NCBI GenBank assembly: GCA_934667105.1
Contig: CAKULG010000010.1
Location: 51,274 to 115,273 of the forward strand
Origin: an uncultured Clostridia bacterium
GTDB taxonomy: Bacteria > Bacillota > Clostridia > Christensenellales > Aristaeellaceae
Direction of reading: 5' to 3'
DNA: 64,000 nucleotides
The position numbers and the translations under genes were made by a program. Shown piece by piece: positions 40,647-48,819 of this stretch. Under the pieces are notes generated by a model. The model was not told where the DNA came from. It was given only the letters and a program-made list of their open reading frames with translations, and did not search any database. Position 1 is the first letter of the stretch; each line of letters begins with the position of its first letter.

Positions 40647-42212
40647 TTACATATCGATGATTTCTTCCTCGCCCTCATCCGGCAGGCCCAGGGGCGCTTG
40701 CCTGCCGCCCTTGGTTTTCAGCCGGTATACCAGGCCCAGAATCTCAATGGCGATTAAGGGCGTCATGGCCACCATGGCCACGATGCCAAAGGCGTCCTCC
40801 AGGATATTGCCGCCCAGCGCGCCGCAGGCGCCCATGGCCAGGGGCAGCATAAAGGCGGCTGTCATGGGGCCGGAGGCCACGCCGCCGGAGTCGAAGGCGA
40901 TGGCGGTGAAGATGGGATCGGTGAAGAAGGAAAGGCCCAGCGCCAGGGCATACCCCGGCAGCAGGAAACACCAAATGGAAATCCCCGTGAGCACCCGGGT
41001 CATGGACAGGCCCACGGAAATGGATACGCCGATGGACAGGGTTTTCATCATGGCGGATTTGCTGATGGAGCCGGAGGTGACTTCCTCCACCTGGCTGTTG
41101 AGCACATGCACGGCGGGCTCGGCCGCCACCACCAGATAGCCCATCAGCATACCCAGGGGAATGAGCACCCAGTTGTAATCGCTGGCGGCCAGCCGCTTGC
41201 CCAGATAATCGCCCATGGGCAGGAAGCCGATGTTCACCCCCGTCAGGAACAGCACCAGCCCCAGATAGGTGTACAGCAAGCCTACCCCGATTCGCTGCAG
41301 CTCGGCGAAGGGCAGCTTCAGGGAAAACGCCTGGAACAGGGCGAACAGCGCCACAATGGGGGCCAGGGCGACGAGCACCTCCAGGGCATAGCCGGGCAGC
41401 CCCGCGCGATAGGCGGAAAGCAGATCCTGGGTGGTTTCCAGGGAAGCGATGGCGGTTTCGCTGGGGGTGTTGCTCAGGCGGGGGAAGAACAGGCTGATGA
41501 GCATAATCGCCAGGATGGGGCCCACGGAGCAAAGCGCCACCAAGCCGAAGCTGTCGTCCTGGGCCGATTTGCCGCTGCGCACATTGGCCACACCCACGCC
41601 CAGGGCCAGGATAAAGGGCACGGTCATAGGCCCGGTGGTCACGCCGCCGGAATCAAAGGCCATGGGCACAAATTCGGGCTTAATCAGCGCGCCCAGCAGA
41701 AACACCAGGGCGTAGAGCCCCAGCAGAATATACGATAGCTTCCATTGCAGCAGGATGCGCAGCAGGGCCACCACCAGAAAAACGCCCACGCCTACCGCCA
41801 CCGCCAGAATCAGCGTCAGGTTAGGCACGCCCTGCACTTGGTTGGCCAGCACGGTGAGATCGGGCTCGGCCACGGTAATCAGCACGCCCAGCAGAAAAGC
41901 GACGCCCACCAGGAAGGGGATACTTTTGCTGCGGGTCAGCCGGGCGCCCACCTGGGTGCCCATGGGCAGCATGGCCATATCCGCGCCCAGGGTAAACAGG
42001 CCCATTCCCACAATCAGCAGCAGCGCGCCGAAGAGGAACAGCGCCATGGTATCTAATTGAATTGGCACCAGCGTGACGCTCAGCAGCAGCACCAGCAGCG
42101 TGATGGGCAGCACGGAGGAGAGGGACTCATGAATTTTCTCTTTCAGCTTCTTGGTTTCCGCCCGCTTCTGAGGCATCAGGGTATCCGCGAATTTCTGGAT
42201 TTTCTTGCGCAA
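40647..42212 (-). CDS. DUF1538 family membrane transporter-like protein
   Basis: A 521-residue polytopic protein of two homologous halves. Each half has an AEP motif (LITVAEPDLTVLANQV, LVVAAEPAVHVLNSQV) and an AFDSGG motif (AFDSGGVTTGPMTVPFILAL, AFDSGGVASGPMTAAFMLPL). This inverted or tandem duplication looks like a transporter core. DUF1538 proteins are often encoded with P-II-like proteins, as here. The substrate is unknown. The longest frame starts with TTG at 42212 and overlaps the upstream gene by 86 bases; an ATG at 42176 is an alternative. Confidence 0.82.
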   Translation of the reverse strand: MRKKIQKFADTLMPQKRAETKKLKEKIHESLSSVLPITLLVLLLSVTLVPIQLDTMALFLFGALLLIVGMGLFTLGADMAMLPMGTQVGARLTRSKSIPFLVGVAFLLGVLITVAEPDLTVLANQVQGVPNLTLILAVAVGVGVFLVVALLRILLQWKLSYILLGLYALVFLLGALIKPEFVPMAFDSGGVTTGPMTVPFILALGVGVANVRSGKSAQDDSFGLVALCSVGPILAIMLISLFFPRLSNTPSETAIASLETTQDLLSAYRAGLPGYALEVLVALAPIVALFALFQAFSLKLPFAELQRIGVGLLYTYLGLVLFLTGVNIGFLPMGDYLGKRLAASDYNWVLIPLGMLMGYLVVAAEPAVHVLNSQVEEVTSGSISKSAMMKTLSIGVSISVGLSMTRVLTGISIWCFLLPGYALALGLSFFTDPIFTAIAFDSGGVASGPMTAAFMLPLAMGACGALGGNILEDAFGIVAMVAMTPLIAIEILGLVYRLKTKGGRQAPLGLPDEGEEEIIDM

Positions 42213-43299
42213 TAGGCATTTCTCCCTTCTCTAATGTATCGGCGGATGGGGTTTCCTCCTCTTTTTTATGGCGGCGCATGGAGGCGGTGCTGTCCCCGAT
42301 GACGCAGCCCATGCCCAGCAGCAGCGTGAGATAATAGGTGAAAAAGCGCCACAAAAGCAGCGCGCCCAGGATTTTATCCTCGGGGAACACCTGCTGAAAA
42401 AAGAGATAAAATCCGCCCTCCTGCGCGCCGGAAGCGCCGGGCAGGGGGGTAAAGGAGGCGGCGATATACAGCAGGAATTGCAGCGTGAGAATGTCGCCGT
42501 AGGAAACGGCGCTTTGGCCCATGGCCCGGTAAACGCAATAGGAAATGCTCATCAACCCCAGCACCTGCACGCAGGAAATCAGCAGCAAGCCGAGAAACTG
42601 CATCGGGTGATGGGTGACGATATCCACGCTGGCGTGGAAATCGTTCAGCGCAGCGTCCGCCCGGGAGGCGGCCTTGCCCACGTCCTTCACCAGGCGCAGC
42701 GCCTTGCCCGCCCGGATGAGCAGTGTGATAATGGCCCGAACGATATTTTTATTAATGGCCAGCAGCAGCACCGCCGCCACCGTGAAGCCGTTGAGAATAA
42801 AGCCCGTCGCCACGATCACCCGACCCCGGGCGATGCACTCCGCCGCGATGGCGGGATGCAGCGCCCACATGAGCCCGCCTAAGCCCAGAAGCGCGGTTTG
42901 GAAGCAGAAAAATTTCACCGCCAGGCCCGAGGAGGATACGCCCGTGGGCACGCCCCGCTTTTTAAAGGCGAAAACCTGCATGGGCTGGCCCCCCGTGGCC
43001 GCGGGGGTGACATTAGAATAAAACATGCCGATCAGGGAAATGAGCAGCGTGGAAAAGAAATTGATATTCACTTTCTGCTGCCGGAAAAAAACGTGAATTC
43101 CCACCGCCTCAAACACGACGAACACGGCAAAGGAGCCGCAGGCGGCCAGAAGCCAATTTGTTTCTGCGGAACGCAGGGCGCGCCAGGCGTCGCCAATATC
43201 GCCGTTTTTCGCGCCCAGATACATTACCATTCCGATGGTGAAAAGAATCACCAGCGCGTTGAGCAAATTTCCCCGCGCACGCTTGGTCATTTTTTTCAA
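42127..43299 (-). CDS. Flippase-like membrane protein (UPF0104/YbhN, MprF-type TM domain)
   Basis: A 390-residue integral membrane protein with about eight membrane segments. The family signature is FYSNVTPAATGGQPMQVFAF near residue 95 and, late, SFTPLPGASGAQEGGFYLFF. Related to the flippase domain of lysyl-phosphatidylglycerol synthase; relatives are thought to move lipids or lipid-linked molecules. No synthase domain is present. The last about 50 residues are a charged cytoplasmic tail whose coding sequence overlaps the start of DUF1538. First gene of the four-gene leftward cluster. Confidence 0.85.
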   Translation of the reverse strand: MKKMTKRARGNLLNALVILFTIGMVMYLGAKNGDIGDAWRALRSAETNWLLAACGSFAVFVVFEAVGIHVFFRQQKVNINFFSTLLISLIGMFYSNVTPAATGGQPMQVFAFKKRGVPTGVSSSGLAVKFFCFQTALLGLGGLMWALHPAIAAECIARGRVIVATGFILNGFTVAAVLLLAINKNIVRAIITLLIRAGKALRLVKDVGKAASRADAALNDFHASVDIVTHHPMQFLGLLLISCVQVLGLMSISYCVYRAMGQSAVSYGDILTLQFLLYIAASFTPLPGASGAQEGGFYLFFQQVFPEDKILGALLLWRFFTYYLTLLLGMGCVIGDSTASMRRHKKEEETPSADTLEKGEMPIAQENPEIRGYPDASEAGGNQEAERENS

Positions 43300-43385
43300 A
43301 GCGGTTCCATCCTTTAAAAAATCAATAAGGTTGCGCGCCGCAGCCGCTTCGGCGCACCCGGTGAGGCTATTTTCCGCCGTCCGTT

Positions 43386-43476
43386 AAAAACGCCGGAGCG
43401 GCGATTATTCAATCCGAAAATCGGGCATTCGCAATACAGGAAAACCTCCAAAGCAGGTTTCCTAAGCATCATTATA
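43386..43476 (-). promoter_or_regulatory. Promoter and structured leader of the flippase-like cluster
   Basis: Minus strand: -10 TATAAT (43471-43476) without a good -35. It is followed at once by an imperfect hairpin AGGAAACCT/AGGTTTTCCT (43439-43462), which resembles the shared leader element at 2978 and 62506 (TAGGAAA...CTTTG...TTTTCC). Further down, CGCCG CTC CGGCG TTTTT (43386-43403) looks like a small terminator or attenuator inside the leader. The remaining gap to 43550 has no gene. Confidence 0.45.
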
Positions 43477-43550
43477 ACATACTCTTTTCATTCACGCTAC
43501 TATTTTTCCACAGGGAAAATTCGCGGCGCTTCGCAGTCTTTCGCCCTGGT

Positions 43551-44372
43551 TTACCGAAGGGGCGAAAACCAATAGGCGCACAGCAGCGCGGCCAGGGCCA
43601 GCATTACCGGAACAAGCCATACGCAGCGCCGCTTTTTCGGCGGCGCGGGGGAGGCAGGGGATACGGCTCGATCGGGCAGCGGCAGCGCGGGCCGCTCCGG
43701 TACGGGCGGCGCAGGCGGGGAAACCGGAACGGGGGCAAGGCCCGAGGCCTCCCGCCGGATAAAGGGCTGGAACTGGGCGATTACCTGCCGCTCCAGGGGA
43801 TGAGAAAAGAATGCGTCCCGCTCGTTGAGCAGGGCCATTCGCTGGTCGCGAAGCCCGGCGGCCCGGGGCGGCAGCCCGCACAGCGCGGCGATTTTGCCCG
43901 GCGTATCCGCCCGCAGCGCATGCAGCACGCAGGCGGGGGCCAGCAGTCGCAGGGCGAAAATATCCGCCGCATAATCCGAAAGATCATGGGGCTCCTCCTG
44001 CGCGTCGCCCGGGCAGGGCTCCCCGGGGAAGCAGCGCGCGCCCGGGGCAAGCGGCTGGGTGGGGTGCTGCAAAATCAGGTGGCCCAGCTCGTGGGCCAGA
44101 GAAAAGCGCAGCTCGTTTTCCGTGCAGGCCCCGGGCTGGAAAAAGACGCGCCATTCCCCGCCGATCCGCAGGGACAGGCATTTTTTCGCCCCGGTCTTGG
44201 CGATGAGGGCGGAAAGCCGCGGCTCCTCCCCGGGATTCGGAAAGGGCAGGAGCGTTACGCCCAATTCTTCCAGCACCGCCTGCATATCCACCGGCAGCGT
44301 GTTCACCCGAAAGCGCAGCAGCGCCCGCCAGGCCGCGTCCCGCGCCTCCTGATAGCGCCGATAGGTGGACAC
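43551..44372 (-). CDS. ImmA/IrrE-type metallopeptidase with C-terminal membrane anchor
   Basis: A 273-residue protein. The N-terminal half carries the zinc motif AHELGHLILQHP near residue 95 and the downstream YAADIFALRLLAP (third-ligand region), as in ImmA/IrrE (COG2856) proteases. Residues about 200-245 are a Pro/Ala-rich linker, then a basic stop (PPKKRRC) and one membrane segment (VWLVPVMLALAALLCAYWF) end the protein. ImmA/IrrE proteins usually cleave an XRE repressor but are normally soluble. The GTG at 44372 is chosen because AAAGGAG lies 8 bases upstream. No cognate repressor is adjacent. Confidence 0.82.
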   Translation of the reverse strand: MSTYRRYQEARDAAWRALLRFRVNTLPVDMQAVLEELGVTLLPFPNPGEEPRLSALIAKTGAKKCLSLRIGGEWRVFFQPGACTENELRFSLAHELGHLILQHPTQPLAPGARCFPGEPCPGDAQEEPHDLSDYAADIFALRLLAPACVLHALRADTPGKIAALCGLPPRAAGLRDQRMALLNERDAFFSHPLERQVIAQFQPFIRREASGLAPVPVSPPAPPVPERPALPLPDRAVSPASPAPPKKRRCVWLVPVMLALAALLCAYWFSPLR

Positions 44373-44430
44373 GGCGGAAGCTCCTTTCTTTTGTATCGCG
44401 CGGTTTGCGTGCATCGCATGATGTACGCGG

Positions 44431-44475
44431 CAAAAAAGCGGCGCGGGGAGGGCCTGCTTGTGGGCCGCTCCCCGC
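44431..44475 (-). terminator. Rho-independent terminator of leuS
   Basis: On the minus strand, GCGGGGAGCGGCC pairs with GGCC...CTCCCCGC, followed by GCCGC and TTTTTT (44432-44437 on the plus strand are A). It sits about ten bases after the leuS stop. The stem resembles the GC palindrome family but has a proper T-run. Confidence 0.8.
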
Positions 44476-44484
44476 GAAAAAAGA

Positions 44485-46905
44485 TTATTTCACCACAATA
44501 TTCAGCAGTCGGCCAGGCACGAAAATCACCTTGACGATCTGCTTATCGCCCACCAGCTTTTGCACGTCGGGCAGCTTGGGCAGCTCCTCCTGGGCGGTTT
44601 CCCGGGTGAGAGCGGTGGGAATCATCAATTTGCCCCGCACCTTGCCGTTCACCTGCACCGCGATTTCCACTTCGTCCCGGGTGAGGCAGTTTTCATCGTA
44701 GGCGGGCCAGGGCTGCTGATAGATAGGCGCGCCGAAGCCCTGGGCCTGCCATATTTCCTCGCAGATATGGGGCGAAACGGGGGAGAGGATCAGCAGCAGG
44801 GCCTTCAATTCGCCCCGGGTGACGCCGCCCTTTTGATACATTTCGTTCACCAGCGTCATCATCTGGGCGATGGCGGTGTTGAACTTCATTTTTTCGTAAT
44901 CTTCGGAAACCTTTTTGATGGTTTGGTTCACGGAAACCTTCAACTCCGCGCTGAGGCCCTCTTCCTCCGTGAGCATATCCTGCAAACGCCACACGCGCTC
45001 CAGGAATTTGCGGCAGCCCTTCGCGCCGTTGGTGCTCCAGGGAATGGCCTGGTCGAACGCGCCCATGAACATTTCGTACATGCGGAAGGCGTCCGCGCCG
45101 ATTTCGGCGATGGTGTCGTCGGGGTTAATCACGTTGCCCCGGCTCTTGCTCATTTTTTCGCCGTTTTCGCCCAGGATCATGCCGTGGCTGGTGCGCTTCT
45201 GATAGGGCTCGGGGGCGGATACCAGCCCCAGATCATGCAGGAACAGATGCCAGAACCGGCTGTAGAGCAGATGCAGGGTGGTATGCTCCATACCGCCGTT
45301 ATACCAATCCACGGGCATCCAGTAATCCAGCGCTTCCTTGGAGGCGAATTCGCGGTCGTTGTGGGGATCGCAGTAGCGCAGGAAATACCAGCTGCTGCCC
45401 GCCCACTGGGGCATGGTATCGGTTTCGCGCTGAGCGTCCGCGCCGCAGCGGGGGCATTTCACATTCACCCAGTCGGTCATGCGGGAAAGGGGGCTCTGGC
45501 CGTCGTCGGTGGGCTCGTAGTGCTCCACGTCGGGCAGCAGCAGGGGCAGATCCTTTTCCGAAAGGGGCACGGGGCCGCAATGAGGGCAATGGATGATGGG
45601 AATGGGCTCGCCCCAATAGCGCTGGCGGGAGAACACCCAATCCCGCAGCTTGAAATTCACCTTGCGCTGGCCGATACCCTTTTCGGTGAGGAAATCGGTG
45701 ATCTTTTTCTTGGCCTCGGCCACGGACAGGCCGTTGAGGAAATCGGAATTGCAAAGCACGCCCGTCTGCACGTCGGGGAAGCATTCTTCCTGCACGTTCC
45801 GTCCCCCGGCCACCACCTCGATAATGGGCAGGCCGAATTTCTTGGCGAATTCCCAGTCGCGCTCGTCGTGAGCGGGCACGGCCATAATCGCGCCGGTGCC
45901 GTAGGTCATCAGCACATAATCGGAGGCCCAGATGGGAATTTCCTTGCCGTTGACGGGGTTGACGGCCCGAATGCCCTTGATTTCCACGCCGGTTTTATCC
46001 TTGGCCATTTCGGTGCGCTCGAAATCGCTCTTTTTCGCGGCGGCTTCTTTATAGGCCACCAGCTCGTCGTAGTTTTCGATCTGGGCCTTATATTTTTCGA
46101 TGAAGGGATGCTCCGGGGAAACGACCATGTAGGTGGCCCCGAAGAGGGTGTCGGGCCGGGTGGTATACACCCGCAGCTTTTCCGGAACGGGCGTAAGCTG
46201 GAAATCCACCTCCGCGCCCTCGCTGCGGCCGATCCAGTTGCGCTGCTGGGTTTTTACGCGCTCGATGAAATCCACGTGCTCCAGCCCGTCCAGCAGCTTC
46301 TGGGCGTAGGCGGTGATGCGCAGCATCCACTGGCTCTTCACCCGGCGGGTCACTTCCGTGCCGCAGCGCTCGCATTTGCCGTCCACCACTTCTTCATTGG
46401 CCAGGCCGCATTTGCAGGAGGGGCACCAGTTGATGGGCATTTCGCTCTTATAGGCCAGGCCGTGCTCGTAGAGCTTGAGGAAAATCCACTGCGTCCATTT
46501 GTAATAGGCGGGGTCGGTGGTGTTCACTTCCCGGGAATAATCAAAGGAAAAGCCGATTTTCTTCAGCTGCTCCCGGAAATGATCCACGTTTTGCTTTGTC
46601 ACCACGGCGGGGTGCACATGATTTTTGATGGCGTAGTTTTCCGTGGGCAGGCCGAAAGCGTCGTACCCGATGGGGTACAGCACGTTATAGCCCTCCATGC
46701 GCCGCTTGCGGGCGATAATATCCAGCGCGGTGTTGGAACGGGGATGGCCCACATGCAGCCCTGCCCCGGAGGGATAGGGAAATTCGATCAGGCAGTAGTA
46801 TTTGGGCTTGGAATGATCGTCCGAGGCTTCAAAGGCGTGGTTATCCGCCCAGATTTTTTGCCATTTTGGCTCGATATCGCCCGGTACATAAGGCGCGGCG
46901 TGCAT
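44485..46905 (-). CDS. leuS: Leucyl-tRNA synthetase
   Basis: An 806-residue class I synthetase of normal bacterial length. HIGH motif: FPYPSGAGLHVGHPRS. KMSKS motif: GEKMSKSRGNVINPDD. Zinc-type CPSCKCGLANEEVVDGKCERC and the CP1 editing domain (TTRPDTLFGATYMV) are present. The ATG follows GAAGGAGG. In contrast to valS, only about 40 bases of leader separate the promoter from the start, so no T-box is present. Confidence 0.97.
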   Translation of the reverse strand: MHAAPYVPGDIEPKWQKIWADNHAFEASDDHSKPKYYCLIEFPYPSGAGLHVGHPRSNTALDIIARKRRMEGYNVLYPIGYDAFGLPTENYAIKNHVHPAVVTKQNVDHFREQLKKIGFSFDYSREVNTTDPAYYKWTQWIFLKLYEHGLAYKSEMPINWCPSCKCGLANEEVVDGKCERCGTEVTRRVKSQWMLRITAYAQKLLDGLEHVDFIERVKTQQRNWIGRSEGAEVDFQLTPVPEKLRVYTTRPDTLFGATYMVVSPEHPFIEKYKAQIENYDELVAYKEAAAKKSDFERTEMAKDKTGVEIKGIRAVNPVNGKEIPIWASDYVLMTYGTGAIMAVPAHDERDWEFAKKFGLPIIEVVAGGRNVQEECFPDVQTGVLCNSDFLNGLSVAEAKKKITDFLTEKGIGQRKVNFKLRDWVFSRQRYWGEPIPIIHCPHCGPVPLSEKDLPLLLPDVEHYEPTDDGQSPLSRMTDWVNVKCPRCGADAQRETDTMPQWAGSSWYFLRYCDPHNDREFASKEALDYWMPVDWYNGGMEHTTLHLLYSRFWHLFLHDLGLVSAPEPYQKRTSHGMILGENGEKMSKSRGNVINPDDTIAEIGADAFRMYEMFMGAFDQAIPWSTNGAKGCRKFLERVWRLQDMLTEEEGLSAELKVSVNQTIKKVSEDYEKMKFNTAIAQMMTLVNEMYQKGGVTRGELKALLLILSPVSPHICEEIWQAQGFGAPIYQQPWPAYDENCLTRDEVEIAVQVNGKVRGKLMIPTALTRETAQEELPKLPDVQKLVGDKQIVKVIFVPGRLLNIVVK

Positions 46906-46941
46906 GCAAAGGCCTCCTTCAGTGATAAAAAGATATTTCCT

Positions 46942-46970
46942 ATTATAAACAGAAACGCGGTATTTGTAAA
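46942..46970 (-). promoter_or_regulatory. Sigma-A promoter of leuS
   Basis: Minus strand: -35 TTTACA (46965-46970), 17-bp spacer, -10 TATAAT (46942-46947). Confidence 0.8.
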
Positions 46971-47004
46971 GCGCGGGGCGGCAGAAAAAGCGAAAATGCG
47001 GGGC

Positions 47005-48660
47005 TCAGCGCGGTTCGCTTTCCAAAAGCGGGATAAAGACGGCGTATTCGTCCCGTTCAGGGTCGCGCCCGCCGGCGGAGGCGAAATCCACCAGCGTTTC
47101 CCCCGGGCCTTCAAAGCGGGCCAGCGTATCTGCCGCGGGGCGGCGTTCAAAGGGGGTATCGGGCCGCAAAGGCCGCCAGAGGGTTCCGCCGTCGTGGGTA
47201 TCCCGGGCCAGCAGCAGGGGGCCGTATTGGAAGGAGGCGTAGGGCCTGCCCTGGATGCTGTGGCGCTGGGAGCGCAGAGGCGTGTCCATTTCAAAAAGGA
47301 CGTTTGTTTTGCCCGGGGGCAGCGGCAGTGCGAGGAAGCCCGCCTGAGGCGCGGAGGCGCAGAGCCGCCCGTTTACAAAAAGCCGCCAGCTTTCGCACCA
47401 GCCCGGAATTCGCAGCAGCAGCCGTTTTTCCCCGCCCGCGTTTTCCACGCAAAGGCGTACGCTGCCCACCCGAGGGTATTCTGTTTCCTGCCGTGCCCGC
47501 AGCCCCTCCGCCGTGAATTCCGAGGGGGCGTACAGCAGGGGAATCAGCGTTTCCCCGTCGTAGGCGTACAGGTATTCGGGCAGATAGCTGAACAGGGTGT
47601 AGCCCCGGTAGCGGCAGCACTGATACATGCCCTCGCCGGTGCGATAAATTTTGCGGCCCCAGTTGCCCTGATAATAGGCCAGATCAGCTCCGTTTTTTTC
47701 CAGCGAGCCTAAGAGATGGTTAAACAGCGTCTGCTCCAGCGCGTCCAGATAGCAGGCCCGGGGCTCCTGAGCGAACAGCGCTAGGGATAATTCCATCCAG
47801 CCCGCCGCCACGCAGGTTTCGTTGGGCTTTTCCTCCGTGGGCATCAGCCGGGGGGCGTTGCCGTCCTTCGTCCAAACTTCGCGGATGGTGCCGTTGCCCG
47901 TGTTGCGGATCTGCGTATCCCGCACCTGCCGCCAATAGCGCCGGGCGGCGGCCACGGCCTCGGGCCGGTCAAAAAGCAATCCGTATTGCAGCACGCCCAG
48001 ATACACCACCAGCATTTCAATGCCTTTTTGGGACATGAGCGAAAGAATATCCCCAAAGGAAAGCAGGTTCATGGCGGTCTGTTCGCAATGCCGCATCACA
48101 AAATGCAGAAATTCGGCGTAGCGGGGCTTTTTCGTGACGGCGTACAGACGGCCCATGAAATACAGGCAGGAAATGTGCTGACTGCCCTGATTGCCCGCGT
48201 CCAGAATTTCCGGCGCGTTTTCTTGCAAAAACAGCTCCGCCAGCCAATCCCCCGCCTTTTCCGCCAGGGCGAGAATGGCCGCGTCCCCCGTGGCCTCGTA
48301 CATCCGGGTGAGGCCGTAGAGGGTGAAGCCGTGGTTCCAGATGGAAAAAGCGCGCAGCTCGCGCCCCGCCGCCAGGCAGCCCAGATAACCGTCCGCTCGC
48401 TGGTTTTCCGCGATGCTCCGCACCACTCGCATGCCGTTTTCCAGCGCCCGCGCATCCTTATCCCGGGTGTAGAAATAGGCGCACAGGTCCAGATATTTTC
48501 CGGTGAATTCCGGCTCGGCGTAGGAATCGGGATGCATGCCCGCGTAGGTTTCCGCGTGGCGGCGAGGATCGATCCCTGTGTAAAAATTCCGGCGCACCTT
48601 TTCATAGCTTTCTCCCAGCGGCCCGCCCGTCAGCGCGGCCCTGCCCTGCCATCGTTTCAA
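47005..48660 (-). CDS. GH127 family beta-L-arabinofuranosidase-type hydrolase (DUF1680)
   Basis: A 551-residue cytoplasmic protein with an N-terminal (alpha/alpha)6 barrel and C-terminal beta domains. Zinc and catalytic cysteine signatures of GH127 are visible: NETCVAAGWM (Glu and Cys ligands) near residue 285 and MYQCCRYRG (the Cys pair, one of them the nucleophile) near residue 345. Characterised relatives release L-arabinose from beta-arabinofuranosides; related families act on other sugars, so specificity is inferred. It has no signal peptide. It is divergent from rhaB across a 159-base gap. Confidence 0.85.
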   Translation of the reverse strand: MKRWQGRAALTGGPLGESYEKVRRNFYTGIDPRRHAETYAGMHPDSYAEPEFTGKYLDLCAYFYTRDKDARALENGMRVVRSIAENQRADGYLGCLAAGRELRAFSIWNHGFTLYGLTRMYEATGDAAILALAEKAGDWLAELFLQENAPEILDAGNQGSQHISCLYFMGRLYAVTKKPRYAEFLHFVMRHCEQTAMNLLSFGDILSLMSQKGIEMLVVYLGVLQYGLLFDRPEAVAAARRYWRQVRDTQIRNTGNGTIREVWTKDGNAPRLMPTEEKPNETCVAAGWMELSLALFAQEPRACYLDALEQTLFNHLLGSLEKNGADLAYYQGNWGRKIYRTGEGMYQCCRYRGYTLFSYLPEYLYAYDGETLIPLLYAPSEFTAEGLRARQETEYPRVGSVRLCVENAGGEKRLLLRIPGWCESWRLFVNGRLCASAPQAGFLALPLPPGKTNVLFEMDTPLRSQRHSIQGRPYASFQYGPLLLARDTHDGGTLWRPLRPDTPFERRPAADTLARFEGPGETLVDFASAGGRDPERDEYAVFIPLLESEPR

Positions 48661-48741
48661 AACGCATGCCCTCCCCCGGCGCGCAAAAAGCGCTTTTCCT
48701 TATTGTATCGCAGCCGCGTCCCGCCTGGCAAGAGAAAAATC

Positions 48742-48770
48742 TGGACAAACCTTTTCGAATTGATTATACT
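48742..48770 (+). promoter_or_regulatory. Sigma-A promoter of rhaB
   Basis: -35 TGGACA (48742-48747), 17-bp spacer, -10 TATACT (48765-48770), about 50 bases before the start codon. No obvious promoter was picked for the divergent GH127 gene. Confidence 0.7.
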
Positions 48771-48819
48771 GGACGTATCAAAATGCAAATCGAAACAGGC
48801 GCAAGGGAGGAAACCACCC

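Noticed and set aside
46906..47004. T-box leader for leuS
   Set aside because: The promoter leaves only about 40 bases of leader and no GGTGGTACCACG-like core is present.
44458..47712. A 1084-codon open frame on the plus strand opposite leuS and GH127
   Set aside because: It is antisense to two unmistakable genes, has a composition typical of GC-rich antisense frames (His, Gly, Gln, Ala-rich) and no family motif. The same applies to the other long antisense frames, such as those opposite valS, ABC-F and rel.
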